64,000 nt of DNA, from positions 1 to 64,000 of the forward strand of contig ADNK01000495.1 of NCBI GenBank assembly GCA_000320545.1, written 5' to 3'. Below the pieces are notes generated by a model that did not search any database, was not told where the DNA came from, and saw only the letters and a list, made by a program, of their open reading frames with translations. Origin of the DNA: Bigelowiella natans CCMP2755 (taxonomy: Eukaryota > Cercozoa > Chlorarachniophyceae). This document shows positions 48,599 through 60,068 of the stretch, piece after piece; the stretch's first letter is position 1; each line of letters begins with the position of its first letter. A program made the translations under genes and the position numbers.

Positions 48599-49721
48599 TT
48601 ATACCAACTGAGCGACAGCGTCCCGTACCGATACAAAACCGATCAGTTTTCCATCATCCATTACAGGCGCTAAGGTGGGAACATCATGCGAAGATGTTAC
48701 ATCCTACTATGCTCCAGATGTATTATATATGGTTAAAAAACCTGCTCGAATATTTTTCTCGATGAAGATCTTCGTCACTTCCCAAACGCTGTTGCTTGCG
48801 CATACCTGATACAATCCAACACATTCTATCAGCACAAAAATATACTTGATTTATTGTGGTCAATCCCTGAAATATTTCATATTCAATCATTAGAGGATTT
48901 GGTATCCAGAGAACCGTGATGAGTTTGTCCCTCGGAGTCATGAAATGTTTCGCCTCAAGAGCTGTAAGCATCCGAAAATTAGAGCTTAACATTATTTTAC
49001 AGGAGGACTAGCCTTACTGCTCATATCCATCTCCGAGTTCAAAGCCTTCATCACAATGTCTTTCTCCTAATTGCACAAGGGATCAAGTCAAACATCTTTT
49101 GGATTATATTACATATTCCTCCCTTCTTCAATTTTCTCCACTATGTACGATTCATGGCTGTACCGTTACAATTCCCTGGATATCAGAAAGATCTTTCGCA
49201 GAACTAGTTACGACAACCCATCCAACGCTGGAGTTGCTCATTGCCTAATTTGAAGTCGCGATCGTTATTGCGGGCAAGGTGAATTCATACGAGTAGTATT
49301 GCATCCGTATAAGACCTTTATGATATCAGACGCAGAAGTTTCCACCTGACAAGTTGGCCATCCACCTAAGATAAAATGATTTTCTCTTACAGTAAATCTT
49401 TGTCAATCTAAATTGTACACACTTTCATCGATAATTTCACGAACAAGGCTCGAAGTTCCAGGCTCCCCATACGCTTGAAGAAATTCCTCGCGTGAAATTA
49501 CCCCGTCCTAATAGAACATCAATATTCCAAGCTGTCCCTCGAAGATTAGTGATCTGCTATAATGCTACCTTGTTCACGTCCACACGATCAAAAACTTCAT
49601 CCATACGCTTTCTTCGAGCCTCCGTGCTGAAAGCACGGTTTTGGCTTGGTGGTAAAGAGAAAACTCGAGCACAAGAAACCCGTGAAACTCTCGAAGCATT
49701 AAGGAGAACTTTTCGAAACAT
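48599..49721 (-). CDS. Mitochondrial EF-hand / CBS-domain protein
   Basis: Exons on the minus strand start at 49721 with MFRKVLLNASRVSRVSCARV, then SQNRAFSTEARRKR: a basic, Arg-rich mitochondrial presequence. An EF-hand-like loop spans the first intron (FDRVDVNK joined to DGVISREEFLQAYG; Ca2+ ligands D, N, D and final E in place). Two CBS motifs follow: SNSSVGWVVVTSSAKD with DIQGIVT and EKDIVMKAL, then AKHFMTPRDKLITV, SVWEVTKIFIEKNIRAG, and the closing PVMDDGKLIGFVSVRDAVAQ before TAA at 48599. A tandem CBS (Bateman) module binds adenosine nucleotides and often regulates enzymes. The EF-hand with CBS pair suggests combined calcium and energy sensing in mitochondria (inference). Some internal exon borders are approximate. 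Convergent with nothing to the left; the next gene on the right is on the same strand. Confidence 0.78.
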
Positions 49722-49869
49722 CGTGTTGGTTCCTCGATTCTTCGATTCTACGGATCAAACTGTTTTAGGCAGAACCAAGTTCAAGACAAGTCAGCGTGGG
49801 GTGATTATGAGAATGGAAGATGCTAAATAGCTTCCTCACTAGCGGTGTGCCTTGAATAATAGCGACGGT

Positions 49870-50645
49870 GGCTGGCCTATTTTGATTCAAATCAACATGA
49901 TGAACGAGGTGTAGTTTTCAGCCAAATCCGCATTTGAAGATGAATCCTGTCAAAATTGGCTTGGGATGAGCGGCAACCCTCCCTTCGATTTGTGCATCGC
50001 ACCATCACTCAAACAAAATCAACATGTTTGCAGGAAGATATAAATTTGTTTCTATTACCTCTTTCTTTGGAAGAAATGCACAATTTGGCATGCCATTTTG
50101 GTTATGTGTATCAGGATCGAGCTTCAAATCTGGGGAAAATATGTCGATGATCGCGTGATAAGTAAAGTGGCAATGCGCGGGGGTGGTACTTTTTTCCGAT
50201 AAATCAAGATTTGGGGTATGCGAATAGTAAAAATTAGGTGATTTTACCTTCAGAAGTACCCAATTGGAAAAGAACTAAGAGCTGTGGTTTTGATGAGCGT
50301 GGTTGTTAGAAGAGATGGGTTGTCAATTGGCAACACGTCATTGGCAGGAGGAAAATCTCTCCTAGAACCAGCGACGACAGCTTCCAAGAAATCCTGAAAT
50401 CCATCATTACCGGTACTGCAGTTTGATGGGTTTGATTACTACTAAAAAATAGGAAGCAAATTAAGCCGACTTCTTCGTGTCATAGGTACATGTATCAAGA
50501 TCGCGGAAAAACACCTCAATTTCTCCATGCTGCAAGGTACTTTATTTCTTCGTCATGTTCGAAGTCGCTTTGGACAAACGAGGCGATCCTTTTAAATTGA
50601 GGAATGCCGAGAAGGTTAAAGATATTAGCAGATGAATCTCCTTCT
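49870..50645 (-). CDS. Unrecognised multi-exon gene
   Basis: Coding-like exons on the minus strand: about 50543-50620 (LLGIPQFKRIASFVQSDFEH), about 50490-50535 (HGEIEVFFRDLDTC), about 50280-50394 (DFLEAVVAGSRRDFPPANDV; LTTTLIKTTALSSFPIG), about 50064-50135 (LKLDPDTHNQNGMPNCAFLP), and about 49890-49945 (SSSNADLAENYTSFIML). Splice sites flank most of them, and sequence is protein-like. No domain or signal was recognised, and start and stop are not fixed. It lies head-to-head with the cyclophilin gene, so it probably shares that promoter. Confidence 0.4.
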
Positions 50646-50691
50646 ATTTATTATCTGCGACAACATTCTTCGAGGAGCACACAAATCAAAA

Positions 50692-52000
50692 ATGGCTTCC
50701 GAATCTTCCACCGTGAAGTAGGAATGAAACAAAATACGATTTTACTTTGTAAAGCTCAAAGAAAATAGGGGTTTGATATTCAACGGGTTTGATAATAGAT
50801 TCGGAAGCATCTATCAAGCGAGAATTTGTGGGATATGTAGTCATTTCGCCAATTTCTTCAGGGTCAAATTTGTAATTGCGATTGACGAGAATAAGAAAGA
50901 AGATGTGGTTCTCGAGGTCCATCCAGAATGGGCGGTAAGTCATGAAAATTATGGTTCCTGTGTCTGTCATGGATAATTTAATTTTCCTTCCAGCCAATCG
51001 GAGCCAAAAGATTTCTCGACCTAGTAGAGGTAATGCCCTCGTATGCAACAAGAATATCGTTTGAATATATTCTACACGTAGGACAAGTTTTTCGTTGACT
51101 GCCGGTTTCATCGAGTGATTCCTGACTTCATATGCCAGGTTTATGATTATTCAGACCCTCTCAAAATTGCATCAATTTTTGAACCACTATCTCATCCCTA
51201 TCAGAATTTTTATCACCATCACCATCATTATCATCGTGACTATTTTATTATTTAGTTTGGTATCGCTGGAGATGTCCAGCATTACAACAAGTGGGCAAAA
51301 ATTAAGCTGAAGGATGATCCGGTATGAAATTGACAAGTAGCACGAACTTCTTAGTCACACGATTATTTCATTAGGTAAAAGTATCTAATAGTAAAGGTAC
51401 CATGTCGTTTGCCACGTCGGGACCAAATGCTCGTAGTACGCAGGTGATGATGAGCAAACTTTGCAGAACCTGATTTGATCTCTACAGAATATTAGTGATC
51501 TCATTTCTGAAATTGGCTGCAATTGCATCTAGTTATTCATCAATTTCGGCGATAACAAATCATTGGACAACCAGGTAATTTTTTATAGTTAGTTGCATTA
51601 AACCAAAATATATGAGTTGCCTCAATTTCATCAGGGATTTTCACCCATTGCTGAAGTGGTAAAAGGTATGGATATCGTGGAAAAGGTCTACGCAGGTAAT
51701 CACTGAGGACTCCCGATTCCACTCAGGCACTGAAACTATGCAATATTCAGGATATAACAGTGCGGATACAAAGCCAAATCAGGGATACATCAAGCAATTC
51801 GGAAATGCGTATCTGTCGAAAAACTTCCCTAAGCTGAGTTACATTGTGAGTGCAGAGCTTCTCAAGGAATAATACTGAAATAGCTTTCGACAAAGGCTCT
51901 CGGGCGGTCCATCACATACAACATCATAACCAAGTCAGATGCATCAAACGTTGAAGCACAATTAATAACTATCGTTATTCAAGCGATAATTCCCGGGTGA
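50692..52000 (+). CDS. Cyclophilin-type peptidyl-prolyl cis-trans isomerase
   Basis: Nine small exons: 50692-50717 (MASESSTV), joined in phase to 50862 onward ([20 protein letters not shown]), then [31 protein letters not shown] (active-site Arg and Phe of FHRV..F), [35 protein letters not shown] (Gln conserved), [54 protein letters not shown] and a final exon ending TGA at 51998-52000. The [13 protein letters not shown] and INFGDN style resembles the bacterial-like, single-domain cyclophilin clade more than human CypA. The cyclosporin-contact Trp and catalytic-site His of CypA (W121, H126) are absent in this loop, as in several divergent cyclophilins. No signal peptide, so cytosolic or nuclear. 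Role: protein folding or isomerisation. Confidence 0.85.
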
Positions 52001-52995
52001 ATTCACGCATTTCAGCCAAATTGTAATTCGCATCGTAGATCAGATGTCACCAAAACAGGCTATTTTTTCATCGATTTCTTTGCATGTATGCAAATATGCG
52101 ACATAGCTGCACTTCGCACATAATCGGCGCGTGCACACACCCGCAAATGATGCCGGTCGACTGAGCATTCCATATGCGTTGTCGCTAAGTTTGCCGGCCA
52201 TTTTAGCATTTCTAAATTGTTATGACATGTCTTGAGTACTGTGCGCATCCGATACATGTTAGCATGCTAGCACTATATTATATAATAAACTAGAGCATAG
52301 CGTTTACTACTGCTATCTAGCTATATGTACATCATCTGCTACTACAACGCTAGTACGTACTACCAGCTAGATGAAATGCAATGCGCGCGCAGCCACATTA
52401 AGAACCTACTAACAGCAGTCAACTTGAGTGCTCTAGTGCTCATTTAGCTGCAAAGCCACATTTGGCTACTAGTTGAGGCTAGCCGGCACTTCTACACGTG
52501 CAGCAACTGCACCTACATGTAATGTGCACTCTAGCTTGCTAGTACTAGTTAGAGAATGATCTGTTCTAGTCTGTAGTGCTAGCTAGCTGCATGACTAGAT
52601 GAGCTTGTGATGCGCTGCATGCAGAAGTGCAGACTGGCTTGTAAGCGTTTTGATCGTCTCCACAAACAGGTACACAAGCTAGTATACTAGCAAGCTAAGA
52701 CACACTAGCACAGCTAGACAGTGCGTGCTAATGGCCCGTGATTTTTATTCACCACATCACGACGGCATCAGCACCTACAGGAGCACAGTTGTACGTCTAG
52801 ACGTGTTGCCGCATGCGCACACGCATCGCATCCCCCCTTCCAGCTACGCATTGGTGGCATGCTCAGCGTGTGTGCATGCACTACTTTCATATTTGGCTAG
52901 AAGGCATGAAATACTTTAAATTTAGTATTTCCTGACTTTAGATATTACAGGATTTCCTATTATCATTTACAATTTCCATTTTGAATTTATTACAC
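52001..52995. other. Convergent spacer, CTAG/TGCA-rich island
   Basis: About 52040-52900 is saturated with CTAGC, AGCTAG and TGCA words. Frames of 60-65 codons are composition artefacts. The ends are AT-rich 3' UTRs of the converging cyclophilin and CDCA7-like genes. Confidence 0.55.
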
Positions 52996-55143
52996 TTAGG
53001 CGGGTATGATGTAGCTCCTTTGGAATCCTGCGTGCGGAACGTTTATCATTTGTGGTTGAAGTGAAGATTTTTTCGTTCCATTTGCCACGCGTGCTGATTC
53101 TACCCTGTTCGGCGCTGATTGATGACTAGGTTGCTTCATTTTTTTCGGAAGCTGGACCTGTTGATGTTGAAGAAACCAGTGACCATTGTGCTGTGCAACT
53201 GCCGCTGCTGCTGCTGCTGCTGCCCTGGCTGAAGCAACTTGAGCAGTAGCAACTTTGACCGCGGGCCTTGATTTAGAGTTCCTGTTTACTCTAGGTTTTG
53301 CTGACTGTTTAACTCGATCTTTCAGTGGAGACTGTGAATACGGCTGCTTTGTAGGCTTACTGTTCTTCAATTTGGATTTTTGCATTTTAATTTGTTTTTG
53401 AGTTGTTTTCTTTGGCTTTGATATTCTACTTTTAGCCGACTTTGCATTTTTTGGTGCAGTCTTGGTTTGTCTCCTTGCTTGTTTCACGGGTTTCTTCTGC
53501 TCAAATTTTTGTTTCTTCTGCTTATGAGTAGATTTATTTCCATTACGGTTTTTGGTCTTTTGGTATTGCGTTTGGTGAAGGTTGCGTTGGTGCCCATTGA
53601 CAGGTCTTTGCTTAAATTTAAGAGTATCAGTACCGGCAAGATTTCGTTTCTGAAGATTCATCTGTCTCAAAATGACTTTGTTCACAGCCTCTTCGGGGTT
53701 TTGGGTCTTTATGTCCAGCATATCCCCAAAAACAAGTCCACATGCTATAGATGTGGCCGGTGACATCGTTCGTGGATCGTAGAGGAACTTGGCCTTATTG
53801 CGCCTGCATGCTGCGCAGCAACACAGGCTTCTACATGCAGGACACAGCCACAAATTAATCTGAACAGAACTCGGCGGGTTCTCATTGTAGAACTTTTCCA
53901 GACACTGGTCGCAATACTTCTTCCGACAGATATGCTAACATATGAGAAGGGATAAAATAAATGATGATTCTAGGCAATTCAAACACTTTTAAAGAGTTTC
54001 CTACCCGTCTATCCTTTGACTTTTGGGGGGAACCTTGATTCGAGCAGATATATAGTTTATTAACTGCTCTCCGCGATTTGCACTGGTGGCATGAAGATCC
54101 CAATGCACTTCCAGTGGGTGTCTGTGTGTCTTGGGTACACTCTCCTCTGTAGATACCTCCATAATACTTAGTATTTCTTTGTCTATGTTCCTGCTTGTAT
54201 GATTGATGACCAATGCTTCTGTTGTATTCTCTTCGGCTCTGAGGCAAAGCCTTCATTCCGCGAACTACATTTTCTTTGGCTCGTAAAGGAGGCGTGACCT
54301 ATCAATTAGGGGGGGATTTCAGATTCCAGGAGAGCATCAATAGCATGGGAAAGATGATACCTGAGGCAGCATGAGGCTTTTACAGCTGTCAGTTTTTAGC
54401 TTCTTGTCAAAGGTGAAGTCTTCACGATCGCTCCTTTCTCTCTTCAGTCGACTCGTGGAGTAGCTGGGATCCCCTGTGATTATGTAAGCTATTTAAAAAA
54501 ACATATATATTAGAGCCCGTAATTTTTACTCACTTCTTGTCGTCATGTGTCTAAATAAGGAACCGATGTCCTCTGCTATTGTCCTCGGGTTTTTCTCGGT
54601 TATCATCCTGACGGAAGATTCAAGTTTCAAGATGACCTTTGCTGCATGTTGAAATACTACCTCAACGAGAGCTGGCCAGAGGATCTTTTTATTTCTGCCT
54701 CTGGGAGTAGAGGTTGCATTCCAATCTAAAATTGATTTCACATTGAATGAGTTAAACATGGCAGGAATAAATATCTGTTTAAAAAAACGATGTGATTGAC
54801 CGTATCTGTTGTTAAGACTTCCGGCAGAATTGGCGAAGTCATGCAAAACGTTGGAGTCACCATTGGTGTGCTTCCCCGAATCTAATGATCAAATATAAAT
54901 GATTGGGAGGTGGTAATCCAGACAGAATAGGGAATCTACCCGAGGAGGCTCTAATAAATCCTCTGGTTTGTTATCTTCTGTGTTCACATTGCCCTTCTTC
55001 GAAGTATTCTGAGAAAAAATTTGCTTAGGAGAACTTCTTAAGCAAAAGGTCTTAAATATTACATTTCTAGCATCTGGATCCGACGAAGATCGATCGAGTG
55101 ATCGAAAGTTTAGAGATCTTAAGGTTCCAAGTAAAGTTGACAT
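52996..55143 (-). CDS. CDCA7-like zinc-finger protein (zf-4CXXC_R1)
   Basis: Exons from the start at 55143 (MSTLLGTLRSLNFRSLDRSS), then about 54540-54870, 54360-54480, 54000-54300 and 52996-53934. The zinc finger is split by one intron: CHQCKSRRAVNKLYICSN, then HICRKKYCDQCLEKFYNE, and LWLCPACRSLCCCAACRR. This CxxC, C..C..C, WxCPxCRxxCxCxxCRR arrangement is the zf-4CXXC_R1 domain of CDCA7/CDCA7L (MAOA repressor R1). After it comes a 250-residue Lys/Gln/Ala-rich, basic tail with a poly-Ala run. CDCA7 recruits the HELLS remodeller to hemimethylated DNA in animals; related plant proteins exist. The first-finger spacing is unusual, and residues mutated in human ICF syndrome cannot be placed with confidence, so this may be a diverged paralogue rather than the orthologue. 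Confidence 0.78.
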
Positions 55144-56030
55144 TTTGCTATAATCCTTGCCAAAGCTTTCTTCTATGAAAAGTAATGTCTATTATGGGTG
55201 GAGAGAGCCTTTGAGCAAATTCCGGCCTAGGAAAAACCTCTTAAAACCCAGACGGTTCAGATCGGCATGGATCACTCTCAAGTTGAAGGGAGGGGAGCGT
55301 CTCTTCGTGGTGCTGAACCTACGTGATTTTCGACTTAAATCTTAAGACGTCCAACAGCTACACAAGTCCATTGATCTACATTATACGACAAACCATTTGT
55401 GTTGACGCAAATATCAAAATCAAAGGCGAAGACAAAAAGATCAAGAGTCCAAATCTATGGAAATCAGGATCAGGAAGATCACAGACTATTTTATCGGAAG
55501 ATTCTTCTACAAAAGCCCATTTTACACACAAACGGCCACGTGAAATATGTGAGATGCGTACCCAACTCTCTTCATATCTACCCCGAGAAGGCTCCGGTAA
55601 TTCTCCGATGGGTAAGACCCAGTCAGACTTTTTAGGTGAAAAAAACTAAAAAAGTAATTGTGAGACACTAAATCTGTGTACAAATCTCAAGACACCCCAG
55701 AAATTACCTTCCAATGTGTTACTCTTCCGACCAGCACACCTCGTACGTGTTGTTCGTGTTGCTCACAAGCTCTCTCGTGCAGACTTCCACAACGGCACAA
55801 CGGCCTGATCATCAAATAAGTTCAGACTTTTATTCTCTCATCATTCTGATTATTTATTGCACGATAATGATGATTTGATAACGCTCAATTTTTATTGTTG
55901 TTATTATTGTAAGAATATCGTCCCCAAACCTCTTTACACTATGGAATTAAACCAATGAAAATAGTCACATTAAACCACATAAAAGTTGGAATTCGATAGC
56001 TTCAACCAGCCGTCGCACATCATATTCCCG
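55144..56030. other. Divergent spacer with possible small coding region
   Basis: Between the CDCA7-like and RRM genes. Plus frames at 55172-55345 (YGWREPLSKFRPRKNLLKPR) and about 55430-55635 (HTNGHVKYVRCVPNSLHIYP) look somewhat protein-like and could be spliced exons of a small basic protein, but no family was recognised and borders are unclear. The rest is AT-rich. Confidence 0.3.
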
Positions 56031-56225
56031 ATGGAAGACGAACCGTTCCTTAAGGTAAACACGCTTGCATGCTGCTTGAGCGCTTGCATGAAGCCTTTTT
56101 TTTTCCAGATAAAGGATGGTGCACCCCAAAAGAAAAAGAAAAAGTCCAAGCCGGGAAAGAAGCGCCGCGAGGCTATGAGAAAATGGAGAGAGTCTCAAGT
56201 TGAAACACCACATTCTCTGAGACGA

Positions 56226-56271
<46 letters not shown>

Positions 56272-57526
56272 CCTCCCTACTTTTTCATCTATTTATTTTA
56301 CAACAAGATTTCTCTCTTAGTGTCTTCGATCAATTTTGTCCATTACAACTTATGTAAGGGTTTGGAGACAAAGAAACAACCTACAATGGGAGCCCAGAAA
56401 GGAGGGAAGAAGAAGGGAGGCAGTGTCAAAAAGGGTAAGAAGATATTCTTTTTTAAGCTTTGGCCCATTGCTAAGGATCTATTGGTATTGATATCAGCGA
56501 AGAAACAGCGAGTAAAAGGCCAATTGAAAACCATTAATGAAATTGAGAATGGTAAGCAAAATGTGATTTTACGTGTGAATCCACCAAATCCATCTCATCC
56601 ACATGCGCAGGGGACGAAAAAGCGGGGACGAGTACCATAATGATAAGTGGTTTGAATTTTGATGCAACTGAAGAAGATGTTAGGTTCTCACACAGCGTTT
56701 ACAGCAGAATTCCTTTTATTCATCTCACTAGTATTTTTGCATTATCAGAAATTTCTTCGGAGATGAGTGTGCAGTATCAATAGTTGATGTCTCTGTACCG
56801 TTGTACAAAGACGGTCCACGGTAGTGGTTGAACGTTACCATTCGTCGTTCATTTTAATTGATGAGACCCTCAACAGGAACCGCGGTGTGGCATTTGTAAA
56901 AGTCGACACAAACAAGAAGATGCACGAGATGATCCAGCAATTTGATAAGAAGGAGCTTATGGACAGGTTACACATCTTATAGAATACCGTTTAGCTCGCC
57001 ACTTACCCGCATATTGTTAGATATCTAGATCTGCGTGTGTCAACAGCCAAAAGGACGACAGGCGACGACAGTTATTTTGCGGTCGTTCAATCTCTCTCCC
57101 CTTGAAGCTTCTCAACTTTGAAATTCTGAAATAATGTACATCCCTCAGAAAGAGCTCAGCGAAAAACCTGAAATGTGCAGAACAGTTGGGGTTTTCAACC
57201 TGTGCTGGAAGGTTACGGAGGAAAAACTCGCAAAACATTTTAAGGTGGCACTGCATTCAAACGTCACAAGCTATCTATAACGTTTTCCTTGTTCAGGATT
57301 GTGGGGAAGTGTTTGCAACACGGATTGTGGAGAAAAATGGACGCTCCGCAGGATATGGATATGTGGAATTTGTTAGCATGAATTCTGTTGACAATGCTGT
57401 CGAGCTTACGGGGACCAAGATAAACAAAAGGCCTATACGGGTAATTGCTACTAGGGATGATCATTCGGTTATGATTTTAAAGTATACATTGTGCAGGTTG
57501 ACTATGCTCCTAATTGGAATGAGTAA
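56031..57526 (+). CDS. Two-RRM RNA-binding protein (nucleolin-like)
   Basis: About nine exons in phase. 56031-56054 (MEDEPFLK), 56109 onward (KKKKKSKPGKKRREAMRKWR), a Gly/Lys-rich exon (GAQKGGKKKGGSVKKG) and another (AKKQRVKGQLKTINEIEN) make a basic N-terminus. RRM1 begins TSTIMISGLNFDATEEDV (RNP2 as IMISGL), continues NFFGDECAVSIVDVSVPL and NRGVAFVKVDTNKKMHEM (RNP1 as RGVAFVKV). RRM2 begins CRTVGVFNLCWKVTEEKLAK (RNP2 as VGVFNL) and continues DCGEVFATRIVEKNGRSAGY, GYGYVEFVSM (RNP1) and VDYAPNWNE, TAA at 57524-57526. Two RRMs behind a Lys-rich segment resemble nucleolin-type rRNA-processing factors, but other RNA-binding roles are possible. A (CT)n tract at about 56229-56272 fills one intron. 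Confidence 0.85.
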
Positions 57527-58952
57527 TGAAACAACACAACATGCCGCCACATTCGAGTTGCCAGTTCTGCTGCTATTGCTGATATTGAACTGGAAAGCAA
57601 AGTATTACTTTTGGATACTTCACCAACACTTAAATCTCGTCCTTCGCTTCGTAAACCTGTCCTTTACGTTACGAAGAATGATCATTATAATAATATGTGA
57701 CACAAGTTAGACTTATTTGTCAATGCATGAAGCTGAGCTATATCGTATGCTGCGAGCGGGCAAGTACATCGATACGATGGCAATCTAGCAATGCCGCCAT
57801 GCATGTTTACATGCATGCTGCTATACAGGCGAACGGTCTGCTGTAATACGATCAGGCTAGCAACGTGCATATTACACAACATTAATTGAGACAATTACAC
57901 GACACAAATTACATGTACATGTAGCTAGACCTAATTATAAGACACATTACTGTTGCTGTCATTGCGCTGCTACACTACAGAACACCAGACTATGCTAGTA
58001 TGAGACGGATGCAATGAAGTGTGTGATTGAATCTTTTGCATGGTTGCACACCAGACTACCATGCTGCATGTTTAGATGTGTGCATGACGTGAAAACATGA
58101 ACATGCTCCAGTGCCTTGTGTGTGTGTGTGTGTGTGCGTGTGTGTGTGCCAAGCTATCTAGCTATAGCGCACAAGGCAGCAACAACTAGACAATGGTGGA
58201 CTCATCTAGCAAACATGTGGCATGTGACTGCACATCTCATGACGGTGCAATGCGCGTATGTAGACCGGAGCTGTCGCAAAAATGCATGGCAACTAACCAC
58301 ATCAATGTGTCATTAGCTGTTGCACATCAGACTGCGCACATCTGTGTCATGCTAGCCTGTGCAAGCTAGCATCCGCTGCGTGAGCTATGCTGCACACTGC
58401 CATGTCAATCAATGTCATCCCCTGCGTGAGCTATGCTGCACACTGCCATGTCAATCAATGTCATCCCATCATCGATTGTTGTTACACAGCCATGTGAGCA
58501 GAATGATACGATTGCCCAACAACTAGAACAAGTGCACAATGCGCATGCATGGTGTAGCGGTGTAGCGGTGTAGCGGACTACAATGCAGCCATCACCAGCG
58601 TAGACGAGCATGATAGTTAGCTAGATCATCAGGCAAGTATCGGGGGTGTAGCAGCGTAGTTGTTTCAGGTAGCGCGGTCAGGAGTGCTTGTACGATAAAT
58701 AGACCATCATGCTTACCCCTTTTTTACCCAGCATCATGCTATGTAATCCATATTTGTAGACATCTTTGTACATAGTTTGATTTATTCTTTTCAGCGACTT
58801 GCTTCAGCATAATGTTACTAGCGTAGTTAATGTCTTTGCACAAAACATATACCTTTCCTTGAATTCACTAGAATATTATTAACTACTATGTTGACACTAG
58901 AGAGCTCGAATAATTTCATGAGTCTCTAATATTATAAATCAACGGGGATATT
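57527..58952. other. Convergent TGCA-rich island with repeat motif and tandem repeats
   Basis: From about 57720 to 58700 the sequence is TGCA/GCATG/CTAG-rich. TGAGACGGATGCAATGAA at about 58001 is a copy of the repeat-family terminal motif. A 46-bp tandem duplication lies at 58376-58467, and GTGTAGCGG occurs three times in a row at about 58551-58577. No gene was recognised. Confidence 0.6.
58376..58467. repeat. Perfect 46-bp tandem duplication
   Basis: Two adjacent copies beginning CTGCGTGAGCTATGCTGCAC and ending CAATGTCATCCC, period 46 bp (58376-58421 and 58422-58467). No mismatch seen. Confidence 0.9.
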
Positions 58953-58955
58953 TTA

Positions 58956-60068
58956 AAATTGTCCAGTTACAATAGCGTTCACCCAAGGCTCCCTTCTCTT
59001 ACAAACAACAGCCTTGTGATGTACGCACTCTGGGAGCCGATCGGTTGAATGGAGGCCGCTCTTTTGGTCATCCCTGTCTTGATTGAACATACGTGGAGAC
59101 GTTGAGTAATATTTAAGAAGACCCTCCTGGGAAAGGGCACAACGGATACCATCTCCACTTGCTCGAATGGGACGTGTGTATTTAATCATGACTTCGGCGC
59201 CCTTCTTTGTCATGAAGTATGCGTGAGCACAGTAGGAGTTACAGGTTTCAACCAGATCGATTCCAGCCGTCTCATATGTTTTCATAATTTTAGAAGGACA
59301 ATCATCCCAACATCGACCCAAGTTGAGTCCCTGCCATCCCAGCTCGTCTGATGTCTGGCCCATAGTGTAAAGCACTTCCATAACATTGTTTGAATTCATT
59401 TCGGTCGAATTTATAGCCATAGCGAAAACGTCATCATCAATGGTAATATCATCCTCAAAGAAGAGACCGTGCTTGATAGCATCGTCATTCTTAAAGTACT
59501 CAAGAGCCAATGTGTGAGACTGACTCACTGCAACCTCGGCTGGAGTTATCTTATCGAGAGGAAGCTTGCCGTGTATCTGGGGGGGAAGAACATTTTAGCT
59601 ACCCAGAAACAAACAATGAACAATTTTACTCTTACCTCTCCCTGCACTTGGAGAAAACCCAAAGGGAGCTTAGGAATGTGAGCTCCTTCACCAATTATAT
59701 CGAGCTCACCAACTCCAAGTTTCTCTCTTGCAAATTGGCGGACGTGTTGCTCGCGATCAGCAAGGGCAATGAAGTAGACTCCAAGATCCTTGTATCTTCC
59801 CAACATACTATAAGTTGAAAAATGTCAATCGTTATTACTAGAAATTTAGTCAAGCAGTTGTCTTAATGCCCTCTCACTCAGGAAAGTGTTTCAATTACAT
59901 CGAGACGAGATGATGAGTCTGGTTAACAGGAGCTTCACGTGCCTCGAGAAAGGATACGTGGTGAAAAGATGGCTCCTCTGGTGCAACACCGTTTAATATC
60001 CCCTGATTCCAAGTCGCCTGCACATTAAGTGCAATGGCCAGAGCGGTCAGAGCTACAACCGACGTCAT
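58956..60068 (-). CDS. GT25-type glycosyltransferase-like protein, secretory
   Basis: Exons: about 59900-60068 (MTSVVALTALAIALNVQATW, signal peptide; NQTHHL glycosylation site), about 59640-59815 (GRYKDLGVYFIALADREQHV; IPKLPLGFLQVQGE) and 58956 to about 59580 (GKLPLDKITPAEVAVSQSHT, HGLFFEDDITIDDDVFAMAI, WQGLNLGRCWDDCP, YCAHAYFMTKKGAEVMIKYT, GLLKYYSTSPRMFNQDRDDQ). The pattern of an N-terminal VYFIALxxRE strand, an xSQSHTLAL helix, an EDD donor-metal motif and a C(x)HAYxxxKxGA step is that of glycosyltransferase family 25 (procollagen galactosyltransferase/LPS GT). Length is about 310 residues. It should act in the ER or Golgi lumen. Acceptor unknown. Another secretory GT-like gene stands 900 bp away in divergent orientation. 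Confidence 0.72.

Noticed and set aside
58116-58316. 66-codon plus frame starting in a (GT)n tract
   Set aside because: Begins with Cys-Val repeats from a microsatellite and continues in island sequence.
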